DNA of 64,000 bases from Odobenus rosmarus divergens (taxonomy: Eukaryota; Chordata; Mammalia; Carnivora; Odobenidae). The translations under genes and the position numbers were made by a program. The notes under the pieces were generated by a model that saw only the letters and a list, made by a program, of their open reading frames with translations, had not been told where the DNA came from and ran no database searches. This document shows, piece by piece, positions 54,976 through 64,000 of the stretch (the stretch's first letter is position 1; the number at the start of each line of letters is the position of its first letter). The stretch lies in the NCBI RefSeq assembly GCF_000321225.1, contig NW_004450396.1, positions 2,797,827-2,861,826 of the forward strand. Direction: 5' to 3'.

Positions 54976-56120
54976 ATAGAAGTAGATTGGAGCATTTCAT
55001 ACAACATTAACAGGTCCAGACTTTATAACCACCTAGAGAAAGTCACTAAGGGAGTCCTTGATGCTTTAATGGTTTTACAGCTGTCAGCTTTAGAGGGATT
55101 TTTCAGGATAATAATACTTTTAAATTTTCCTTAGCCAAAGAAAATACAGAAAGATTCTTTGGTGTTTTAATAAAGCCGATGCGTCTATTTCACTCAATCT
55201 GTGTTATCATTTAATGCAGTGGAAAAGGAAGAATAGGATGAAGATATATCTGACTTTAGGCTTCAAATTTTACTGATCTCTTTAGATGAAGTTCACAGTT
55301 TTTTTCCCCATCCACCTTTGTAATTTTTTAATGGAAAAGTAATTCTTTTAGGTATTGATTGATGACCTTGATTTGCTAAAACCTTTTCTTTTCCAAAAAC
55401 TCCAATGACGCTTTTGTTGTGATAAAAGCAGGTAAAAAGGGTCAGGAAGACCATTTTTATTATTTACACATCATTTTTTTCCATTCCCCTCAGAGAGAAA
55501 TACATATCATGGTGAGTGGTATTTGAAATAGTTTTCAGTCGTTTGATGTCAAATGTCAGTCCAGTCACACTTTTGTTTGTGCCCCAGGACATAGCGAGGT
55601 GTAGATGGTTGAGCTGTGAAGTATCACTTTCTCAGATAACAGTTTGATAGTGGAAATTTTCAGGGGTTTTGATGGAGAAAAAACACATTACCGATTTCCC
55701 TCATTATATGTTTGCTTATTTCAAAAATATCTCTATAATTACTTGTTCAGGTATTAGATCTTGGAGCCAGGTGGAATACAACTGCTTTGGAATAATTGTT
55801 AGGAATATTCATTTTTTTCCTAAGTTCAAAAGAGAAATAGCAGCACCTTTGTTGCTTTTTTTCCTTTCCTGTTACTGCTCTTATTTTAAAATTGGTAGCC
55901 CTGTTACTTTTTACATCATTCGTTTGCAAAATCTATGGTTCTAGATGCCGTGTAAATATAGTTCAAAATGTAACATAGGGGCCTCAGTCATTCCACAACA
56001 GATGCAGAGGGCGATTGTTCTAAAGGATTCTGAATGAGTTTTATATACAGAGAAAATTCTGTTAGTTCTGGCAGGAAGGAATATGGCAAACAAGCTAGAG
56101 TCTAAATAGCAATTTCATGA
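54976..56120. other. Unassigned sequence, 1.1 kb
   Basis: Single-copy-looking DNA with A/T runs. The 91-codon frame 55669-55944 is rich in hydrophobic codons but overlaps an antisense frame, and I do not regard it as a gene. Confidence 0.5.
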
Positions 56121-56124
56121 AGGA

Positions 56125-56215
56125 AAGGACAGGATTTGTTCATTCATAGCATAGTAGATGCTTAATAAATAATTGTCAGATAAAACGTTGAGTGAATGAA
56201 TGAATAAACAAATGA
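56125..56215 (+). repeat. L2 3' end, sense
   Basis: 'aggacaggatttgttcattc', 'tagtagatgcttaataaata' and a degenerate 'tgaatgaatgaataaa' end. Confidence 0.55.
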
Positions 56216-56327
56216 ATCATAGATATACATGAAAACACAAAGTTTTAGGAGTTTCAATTAGAGAATCCTAGCGCTAAGAACAGTGCGGGTTTCCTTCTCT
56301 CCAAAAAGCATAAAGTTTCCTACATCT

Positions 56328-56487
56328 GATGGAGGTTGGCAGGGGGATAGGTTAAATGGGTGATAGGTAGTAAGGGGGACACTTGTGATGAGCCCAGGGT
56401 GTGATATGTAAATGATGAATCACTAAATCCTACTCCTGAAACTAATATTACACTCTATGCTATCTGGAATTTAAATAAAAACTTGAA
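56328..56487 (+). mobile_element. Carnivoran L1 3' end, sense, truncated
   Basis: 'gggggataggttaaatgggt', 'gacacttgtgatgagccc', 'aaatgatgaatcactaaatc', 'ctcctgaaactaatattaca' and 'ggaatttaaataaaaacttg' are the terminal 3' UTR of a carnivoran L1 group different from the one at 35.7 kb. Confidence 0.8.
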
Positions 56488-57815
56488 ACAAACCAAACAA
56501 AAGACAAATGACAACAACAACAACAACAAACACTTCAAGAGAAAAGCTGAGATTAGATCGAGGATAAAATGAGTCATGTTTTGTTGACTAGAGCCTTCAA
56601 ATTATGACAACACAAATGCATTTATGTCAAGATATGTTGGGTTCGGATAGACTACAGGAGGTGATCACTGTCTTGATAGGTCAATCTTACAAACCAATTT
56701 TGGTTTTTCTTTTACTACAGCAGTTGTTATTTTTGCAAAATGATCTTTGAAAAGTAGCATTTTCCTTGTCTTGCTAACTTCACATTAACACCCATATTTC
56801 TTCTTTAGTTATCACAGAGAAAGGCTGACTTCCCGACTTTAGAGAGAACAAAGTTACAGTCTTCTGAACACATGGGTGGTAATTTGAAGCTGACCTAACA
56901 AAGTCAAGCTTACAAGTAGCCTAACTTCCAGAGTTAGAATGTGTACACAACAGGACAGAAATGCTATTTCCTTTCTGTAACTTCAAGGATGGCATACATT
57001 TTTTAAAAATCTCTGAAAGGTGAATCAACCACTGTCTTGAGGGCCAATTTCTACTACAGCTTTCTTATTTTCTATCCATTACACAAGTGTTAAACAAAAT
57101 GTTTGAATGGAACATTTAATAACAAAAGACATTTATGATGTTTACTTAATGTTTTGGACCATTAAGCATCAATGACATGAGTTATTGTATGTAATATCTG
57201 GCCAAATATCTTTCGACCAGGCTGCGTTTTACTACTCTTGGAGCTGCCAGCATCCCGATTTGAAAAAAATCTGTGGTCAAATCCTAGTTTTCTCAGAGGA
57301 TTTGGATTTGAAAATATCTCCTGTTGCCAGAAAGTACCTTTTGAAGTTTACATTAAGATGGATATTTATTTATTTTTTCCCTATAACAATGACAGTGGTT
57401 GAGATAAACTGTTTAATTCTAAATAGAAAATACATCTGCTGTGCCTGCATTGTTTGTGGTTGCTGGAGGGGTGACAATTTAAACCAAGTAGCACACATGA
57501 CATTTTAAGTGAGATGCTGGGTGAGGGCTCACAGCTGCTGACATCGTCCTCTCCTGCTCAGATGGGTCCTGTAGGGCTGCCGGAGCCAAAGCCCCTACTA
57601 GCGAGCCCACTGCAGATGGTCACCCAGGCATGTCTTTTGCTTTCCTTCCTTCTCAAAAAGTGAAAGAGTGGCAAAAAAGGACCCCAAAATCAACATTTTC
57701 CTACTGATACCTACCTGTTGATTTGTAAAAAGAAATTTAGCATACTTTTTCAAACATGTTATCCACCCCAAATCACATTGGCTCTTGTTTTGGAAATGCA
57801 CAGAATATGCGGAGA
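56488..57815. other. Unassigned 1.3 kb with short (ACA)n
   Basis: An ACA triplet run lies at 56511-56529. The remainder shows no recognisable repeat. A 107-codon frame at 57185-57508 has no domain features. Confidence 0.5.
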
Positions 57816-57830
57816 GTGGATATCCTTTTA

Positions 57831-57983
57831 TTTTTTTTAAACCAATCAGCCACCACATAGTACATCATTAGTTTCAGATGTAGTGGTCAAATATTCACCA
57901 GTTGCGTATTACACCCCTTGCTTATCACATCATGTGCCCTCCCTAATGCCCATCCTCCAGTTACCCCATTCCCCCACCCACCG
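57831..57983 (-). mobile_element. Short young L1 3' end, antisense
   Basis: A perfect 15-bp duplication GTGGATATCCTTTTA (57816-57830, 57984-57998) flanks 'cacatagtacatcattagtt', 'tcatgtgccctccctaatgc' and 'cagttaccccattccccc'. It is a 153-bp, strongly 5'-truncated insertion. Confidence 0.93.
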
Positions 57984-57999
57984 GTGGATATCCTTTTAA

Positions 58000-58475
58000 T
58001 GTCAATTTCTTCTACGAACTTTTCACGTGTTTCATAAAATTTTCAGAAATTTCTTCATACAGTCTTTCATACTTCTTGTTACATATATGCTTAAGTATTC
58101 TGCATTTTTCTTGCCATTTTGAGTGAGATCTTGGCCGATGTTATATATCATAGCTTTGTGATGTTTGCATTAGGGAAAGTTAATGCTTTTTGCATTTGTA
58201 TTATAACCAGTACTTTTACTGATTTTTAAAAATGTTTCTAATATGTTTCCAGTTCCAGCTCTATACATATTTTTTGGTAGTATATGATAATGCTGCTTTC
58301 TCTGTTGTGACTATTATACTTCCTATTTAGTTCTCTTGCCTAAGTGAGTGTCTAGCACTTCCAAAATAATATTAAATGATGATGGCAATAGTGGGCATAT
58401 TTGTTTTTTTCCTGATTAAGTAGAGATTTTCACCATTAAGCCTGATGCACGTTTTAGTTTATTTGTTTGTTTGTT
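58000..58475 (-). mobile_element. L1 ORF2 (reverse transcriptase region), antisense
   Basis: 'tgagtgtctagcacttccaa', 'aatattaaatgatgatggca', 'atagtgggcatatttgtttt' and 'gattttcaccattaagcctg' are reversed ORF2 phrases from the RT domain. It is heavily diverged and has no open frame. Confidence 0.6.
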
Positions 58476-58697
58476 TTTATGTTTTTATTCAATTTATGGA
58501 AATTTTAGTATGCACCTACAAAGAGGATATTTTTCAAAGACCTGACCACCTATAATACTAATCACATTAAATAATAAAATAATTCCTTAATATTATTAAC
58601 TATCCAGTAAACTGATTCGAATTGTCTTATAAATATCACAAGAAATTTTTAATTCAGTATCCAAAAGGATCCACATATTGCACTGTTAATATTTCTT

Positions 58698-58913
58698 TTT
58701 TAAATGTTATCTGTCTGATTTTTTTTTAAGATTTTATTTATTTATTTGACAGAGAGAGAGAGAGAGTACAAGCAGGGGAAGCATTGGAGGGAGAGGGAGA
58801 AGCAGGCTCTCCATGAGCAGGGAGCCTGAGGCGGGGCTCAATCCCAGGAGCCTGAGATCATGACTTGAGCTGAAGGCAGCTGTTTAACCGACTGAGCCAT
58901 CCAGGCACCCCTC
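58698..58913 (-). repeat. CAN-SINE, antisense, with double tail (possible 3' transduction)
   Basis: A 14-bp duplication [t/a]gttaatatttctt (58684-58697, 58914-58927; one difference) encloses more than the SINE. Between the left duplication and the SINE's own T run (58719-58727) lie a second T run and 17 non-SINE bases (58702-58718). In SINE orientation the order is body, A run, 17 bases, A run, duplication. The tail has only TCTT before the first A run, a weak pol III stop, so read-through is plausible. Confidence 0.88.
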
Positions 58914-58958
58914 AGTTAATATTTCTTGCCTCTTTTAATTTATAGGTTTATCTCTCAC

Positions 58959-59092
<134 letters not shown>

Positions 59093-59359
59093 AGCCTGGG
59101 TTTTGCTAACTGCATCTCCATGGTATCATTTAACATGTCCCCTTTTGCCCTTAGTTCCTGTATGTTGGTTGTTTGAACAAGAGACTTCATCAGATTAAGG
59201 TTTATTTTATTTTATTTTTTTATTTTTATTTTTTTTTGGCAAAACTGCCTGGTAGGTTGGGGTGCGTTTCCCTCAGGATGCATAAAATATCTGTTTGATT
59301 TTTGTGTGTGGAGGGGGGGGTAGTAGCCAATAATGATCAATGCCTAGATCCATTAATTT

Positions 59360-59559
59360 TTTTTTTTTTTTAGATTTTTTTTTTTTGACAGAGAGAGAGA
59401 GAGACAGCGAGAGAGGGAACACAAGCAGGGGGAGTGGGAGAGGGAGAAGCAGGCTTCCCTCAGAGCAGAAAGCCTGATGTGGGGCTCGATTCCAGGACTC
59501 TGGGATCCTGACCTGAGCCGAAGGCAGATGCTTAACCAACTGAGTCACCCATGCGCCCC
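59360..59559 (-). repeat. CAN-SINE, antisense, perfect 14-bp TSD
   Basis: AGATCCATTAATTT at 59346-59359 and 59560-59573. The tail is a T run broken by a single 'aga', then GA repeats and the reversed body ending 'gagtcacccatgcgcccc'. Confidence 0.95.
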
Positions 59560-59770
59560 AGATCCATTAATTTATCGGTAATGGTAAAATAGTGTTTTTC
59601 TAATTTTATCATCACTGATTTATTTGGTAGCTGCAGTTTTTCCATAAGAATATATATATTTTTAATTATAAGATCAATTAGGGGCTTTGCCTCAAGACAG
59701 TTATTGCACTTTGATATGCAGCAGGAATGATTCATTTGCTTTTCCCATTTCGTCACACAGAATATTAAAA

Positions 59771-60274
59771 GATGTGTACTTTAGGGGTGCGATATAATAA
59801 AATTAATCATTGTCCTGTTTCAACAAAGAGATTGTTAAATAAAATTAGTGTTTCAAAAATTGTGTGTGCTTAATGTTAAAAAAAAAATACAATGACTCCT
59901 AGTACAATTTGTTACCACTGAGTTAATCCCTGCTAGGGCTTCACAGTTTTGCCCACTTTTGCTTTTGCAACGTCAGTGTCATTGTCAACACAGTGACAAA
60001 GTTAAATAATATTTTATTATTTATGATATATTCTGATAATAGTTTTGACCTTGTGGACCTCATAAAATGTCTTGGAAGTCTTAAAACCGCACTTTGAAAA
60101 CCACTGTACTAGACTTGAGGTCCCTTCTAAACAGGAATATTCTCTTCCACCACCTGTCTTTCACCAGCTGAGCCAGGGCTCAGCTAAAAGGTGAGCTTCT
60201 CAGAACAACCTTCCCCGGGCCAGCCACCATAAAGCATCGCTATCTCATCGATATCACATCTTCCTATTTTAATT
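59771..60274. other. Unassigned sequence
   Basis: No gene. About 60050-60115 ('aagtcttaaaaccgcacttt', 'gaaaaccactgtac') could be the eroded end of a MER20-like hAT element. Confidence 0.4.
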
Positions 60275-60405
60275 CTCTGCAGACTGTTTACCACTATTTC
60301 ATGGGTGTAAATTATTTGAGAAATGTCTTTTTTTTTTCTGACTTCATAGTCTTTAGCACATAGTAGGTATTTAAATAATATTTAGTGAGCAAATAAAAAT
60401 ATTTT
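60275..60405 (+). repeat. L2 3' end, sense
   Basis: 'tctgcagactgtttaccact', 'ttagcacatagtaggtattt' and 'aaataatatttagtgagc' follow the L2 end with a T run in between. Confidence 0.5.
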
Positions 60406-61970
60406 TATACACATAGGCAACTTCTAGATTATACCAGAAGTAAGGGTCACTTGGGGGGGAGGAAAGAGACTAGGGAAGTCAAGGGACCTGGGGAAAGGAG
60501 CAGTAGACTTGGAATAGCTGGAGACCTGGTATTATGTACAAAAGATGCTTTTATGATTTAACAGTGGCTCTTATTTAGCCAATCATCTCTTATTTTCTTT
60601 TCAGATTTCCTTGGCTTTTGCATTTCATGTTATATTTAATCACATTTAATATATTGCATTATTTCTACCAATTCCTATAGTAGTGTTGGTAGAGTATTAT
60701 GACTCTGAAAACCAGAATGGTAATAGGCTGTCCCATCTGTTATTTTCTGCTCCTCTCTGAACATATCTCTTTATCTACACTCGGGTAGGTAGAAGATGAT
60801 TGCTCAATAAACTCCCATTTCAAAACCCTCAATTTATTCGTATCCTGAGAAAAAGCAATCATCACTGAATCACAATCCCAAGTTTCACCAAAAGGCAGAT
60901 GGTGAAGATTCTCTGTCCCACACTGAGAAACAGGTACATACCTGTGTCTATTAATTCTAGCTAAGGGAACAGGGATGTACCCAAAAACATGGTTATAGGG
61001 AGCCTACCCTTGACTATAGAGAGGCTTTCTTAGAAAAAGGGTCAACATAAGCTAGGCAGACAGCTAAAATGATATTTTCTGCAATTTTTAATTCATTTTA
61101 TCAAAGTTTTTAATTAAAAAAATGTTTAAAATTACCTAAATGTTTAATGTTTAGATAAATAAATTTAAGTATATTTGGTAAACTAACCCTGACATTATGC
61201 TTGCTACAAATGAAAAGCTGAGCAGGCTCCATTAATCCATCCCACAGAAAACACAGTCTTACTTGCAGCTCATTACAAATATACCTCGAGACAAGAGGGT
61301 TTTGCAAACATCACAGGAGGGTTTTTGCAAACATCCCATTACTCTTCTCCTATGGGGTCCTTTTTAATCCATAGGAAACTTTTTCCTTTAGGTACCAGAA
61401 CTCTTCTCCCTATTGGATTATCTCTCTAGTTTTCTATTTCTTTCTTTTCTTTTCTTTTCTTTTTTTTCAGGATCCCAGCTCCATCCTGCCATAAGCCTCT
61501 GCATCCAGCAAGCATGTCCTGTGTCTCAGGGCTTCTTAAGTATTGGTACTCTCAGGTTCCATTGTCTTGGATCCTTGCTGTGTTTAGAGGGTAGCAGATA
61601 GAAGACAAACCAAACACTCTCTTCTGCTGAAGCTGATTGTCTCACAGAGCCTTACTCTCTTACTTCTCAAGGATCCCACTACAAGTACAGGAGTTATTTA
61701 AAAAGACAATAGGGGGAAGCCATCCAATCACAGTGATTTCCAAAAGCAAATGCAGTTTTCATCCTGAAACATAAACAAAGGTGTTAGAAGATATAGAAAA
61801 AGCTGCCCCACCTTACCTCCATGTCACCATTACCTTTCTTAAAAAAAACCTGTGGCAGAGGGATTATTTAATTCAATTGTCATGCACACTAATTTGTTTT
61901 TAACTGAAATACCTCCAACTTACAAATATCTACAAAATACTTCCAACCATAAGAGATTAGCAAAGCATAG
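60406..61970. other. Unassigned 1.6 kb with (TTTTC)n
   Basis: A TTTTC-type pyrimidine run lies at 61437-61468. No gene and no other named repeat is seen. Confidence 0.5.
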
Positions 61971-61974
61971 TTGA

Positions 61975-62195
61975 ACAAGTATTGGATTAAAAGGTCCTAG
62001 TTTTGAAACTTGAAACTAAGTTACATGATTTAGGAAAATCCTCTCTGAGCCTCAGTTCACTTTTCTTTTTTTTTTTTTTTTACCTTTCTGCATTGTGTAC
62101 CTAACTGTACCTGCCCTATTCAAGTTACAAGTGTATTATAAGGATTGGTAAACAAATTTTATGATAAAATGCTTCACAATCTATAAAAGGTTTTA
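61975..62195 (+). repeat. MIR, sense, with T-run insertion
   Basis: 'aagtattggattaaaaggtc', 'atgatttaggaaaatcctct', 'ctgagcctcagttcactttt' and, after a 17-T run at 62072-62088, 'tataaggattggtaaacaaa' follow MIR order. Confidence 0.62.
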
Positions 62196-62199
62196 TTTT

Positions 62200-62345
62200 C
62201 TACTGGCTTGTAAGTCCTTTGGGTAAAGGAGCCTATTATTGGTCATCTTTACATTTCATCAGGTCTCAGTTGAGTGCCTTGACCTCAGTCTTGTTTTGGT
62301 GAATATTGAGTAATGAATTAATTCATCTTTGGCCCTATCATAACT
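62200..62345 (+). repeat. L2 3' end, sense
   Basis: 'ctggcttgtaagtcctttgg' to 'gaatattgagtaatgaatta' resembles the terminal part of L2. Confidence 0.45.
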
Positions 62346-63214
62346 TTCTATTTTGTTGTTCAGCATGGCAGACCTTTTGGAGCTCCTAGTCTTATGTCAC
62401 TTCATATTTGCTCCATACTTACTAATTATTCTCATCTTAGTTCATTTACTTTGATCTGTCTATTCTGTTGAATCATATTAATTGTACATCTATCACTTTG
62501 GACACTTGGTGGAAGGAGAAAAATCTATTATGTCTCTATATAATGTAAAAGCACTGATACAAAGCAATTGCAAATCAAGAGAGATTTTAGAATATTCGAT
62601 GATAGAGAATTGATGTAGCTTCAACATAGATGAAATCCTTAAGAAGGAGACTGAAGTTTATAAAAATAAAATCATGGTATCCTTAATGTTGCACATTTTG
62701 TCACCAAAAAAGCTATTAATCCAGGCTGCAATCAATTTATCTCTAATTTATACTATCTACCAGACAGAGTTCCCCAAAATGTAGTCCAATTCAGTCTGTT
62801 TATAATCCCCAATGGTAGGTGAGTAGGGTGATCTCAGCTCAATTTTCCTTTATCCAAGGTTCTATAATCTCACAACTCATTACCAAAACAATAGATTAAG
62901 TTATTCCATTCAAATAGTTATAACCTTCTTAATGATAAGATGATATATGTTTAGCCAAAATATTCCATTCATGATTCATGAAGAGAAACATAAAAGAACA
63001 TTTTGGATAGTTGAACTTATAACTTAAATTATATGTGTCTGTCCCTGTAAAATGTGCTGGCCATACAGATATTAATGACATGCCAAGTCTCTGTTTTCAG
63101 AGTTGGGACTCAAGTGCTGAAAATGACCACCACTTTGCTCAACATTCTTGTAATACCATGGCAAAAGTTAATTGATCCATCTATATTTAAGACAGTTGAA
63201 ATTTGGAAATAACT
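62346..63214. other. Unassigned sequence, 0.9 kb
   Basis: AT-rich with no frame above 60 codons and no repeat I can identify. Confidence 0.5.
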
Positions 63215-63425
63215 CTGGAATTATTTACTTCCCATTTACTACGCACCAAACATGCAAAGTGTTTTATCTGAATTTTTATTTTAATATTAACAACAATGCT
63301 GTGAGATAAGCATTATTGTCCTCTCACAGTTAATTCACTCAATGTCAGCTAGTAAGTAGTAGAACTCATCTTTTGAAGCTAGTCTGTCTGGCTTCAAAAT
63401 TTGAACTGTTAATTTCTATTTTATA
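63215..63425 (-). repeat. MIR, antisense
   Basis: 'atttactacgcaccaaacat', 'gcaaagtgttttatctgaat', 'aacaatgctgtgagataagc' and 'agctagtctgtctggcttca' run in reversed MIR order. Confidence 0.65.
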
Positions 63426-63724
63426 CAATCTCTGATAAAGGAGACCTAATTTTTCTTAAGGTTCCCACATGATTGGCACTAACACATGTATCTTCACCCA
63501 AAGGTCTGCCACCTTCCACATCTCCATTGGAAGGAGTGGGGTCATCTCAAAGAACAATCTATAGCTGAGGAGGAACTCTATTGTGAGGTGAGCATCATCT
63601 AATCAGTAAAGGGCAAAACATAACAGGAGTCTATTTAGAAAACCAAAGTATTTTTTAATTTTTACTTTGGAAAATCCTATGTTATTAAATATTCCTTTGG
63701 CATGATGCCCCACAGATAGAAACA

Positions 63725-64000
63725 ATAAAAGAAAATATTGATAGATCTGACCAGGTACAGATCTAAACATTTTAAACATCTAAAGCTTTAAAACAATCCA
63801 TAAACAGAATTGAAATGCAAAGGGCAAACCAGAAAAACATGGCAACATGTACAGATTGGATAAAAAAACAAGACCCATTGATATCCTGTCTGCAAGAGAC
63901 TCATTTTAGACCCAAAGACACCTCCAGATTGAAAGTGAGGGGGTGGAAAACCATTTACCATGCTAATGGACACCAAAAGAAAGCTGGGGTGGCAATCCTT
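63725..64000 (+). mobile_element. L1 fragment, ORF2 endonuclease region, runs off the window
   Basis: From about 63845 the sense sequence encodes the start of L1 ORF2: a tryptophan-isoleucine-lysine-lysine-glutamine-aspartate segment, then a CLQETHFRPKDTSRLKV stretch, then HANGHQKKAGVAIL at the window end. These belong to the AP-like endonuclease domain. One of its catalytic Glu residues lies in QETH. The preceding 120 bases ('aaatattgatagatctgacc', 'aaatgcaaagggcaaaccag') look like a different part of an old L1, so a junction lies near 63845. The element continues beyond 64000. Confidence 0.75.

Overview
This window is nuclear DNA from a placental mammal, almost certainly a carnivoran and most likely an arctoid (bear, seal/sea-lion or weasel lineage). 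The main evidence is 22 copies of a tRNA-derived CAN-SINE, in both orientations and often with perfect target-site duplications. Each has a 'GGGCGCCTGGGTGGCTCAG' type head, a CT-rich middle and an AATAAA-containing 'TCTTTAAAA' tail. The copies read like bear/seal/mustelid SINEs rather than those I remember for dog or cat; this is recall, not a database comparison. Carnivoran-type L1 3' ends, MIR, L2, Tigger1, MaLR/ERVL LTRs and MER20-like elements complete a normal mammalian repeat mix.

I find no host protein-coding exon, rRNA, functional tRNA or CRISPR. The longest open frame is 164 codons (16668-17162) and shows no domain I recognise. The recognisable protein traces are all from transposable elements: the Tigger1 transposase remnant at 32100-33960 and L1 ORF1/ORF2 fragments. 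The window is best read as an intergenic gene desert or the inside of a very large intron.

Layout: 1-9.4 kb, scattered MIR/L2/L1M/old LTR with three SINEs. 9.4-16 kb, an antisense L1MA 3'UTR, L2 and a long repeat-poor stretch (10.5-15 kb). 16-19 kb, a SINE-in-SINE, a GC-richer repeat-poor stretch and a MER20 with a G-rich tandem repeat. 19.3-21.8 kb, a long antisense L1 carrying a SINE, a TCTAT microsatellite and a small sense L1 insertion nearby. 21.9-22.65 kb, a MER8-like Tigger MITE split by two SINEs. 23-31 kb, ancient LTR/MIR/L2/L1M relics. 31.6-34.4 kb, an almost end-to-end Tigger1 split by two SINEs. 34.6-44.6 kb, dense nested L1s, short young L1 ends and a solo LTR. 44.6-52.8 kb, repeat-poor sequence with L2, MIR and two LTRs. 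53.5-55 kb, one 5'-inverted L1 nested in another. 56-64 kb, L1/L2/MIR, SINEs and a long TTTC microsatellite, ending inside an L1 ORF2 endonuclease region.

No new gene system is visible. The items most worth checking are retrotransposition by-products: the nested 5'-inverted L1 pair with a likely 3' transduction (53567-54975), a three-part L1 insertion that suggests template jumping (35436-36208), a SINE with a second tail that suggests read-through (58698-58913), and a perfect-ended solo LTR (39704-40311).
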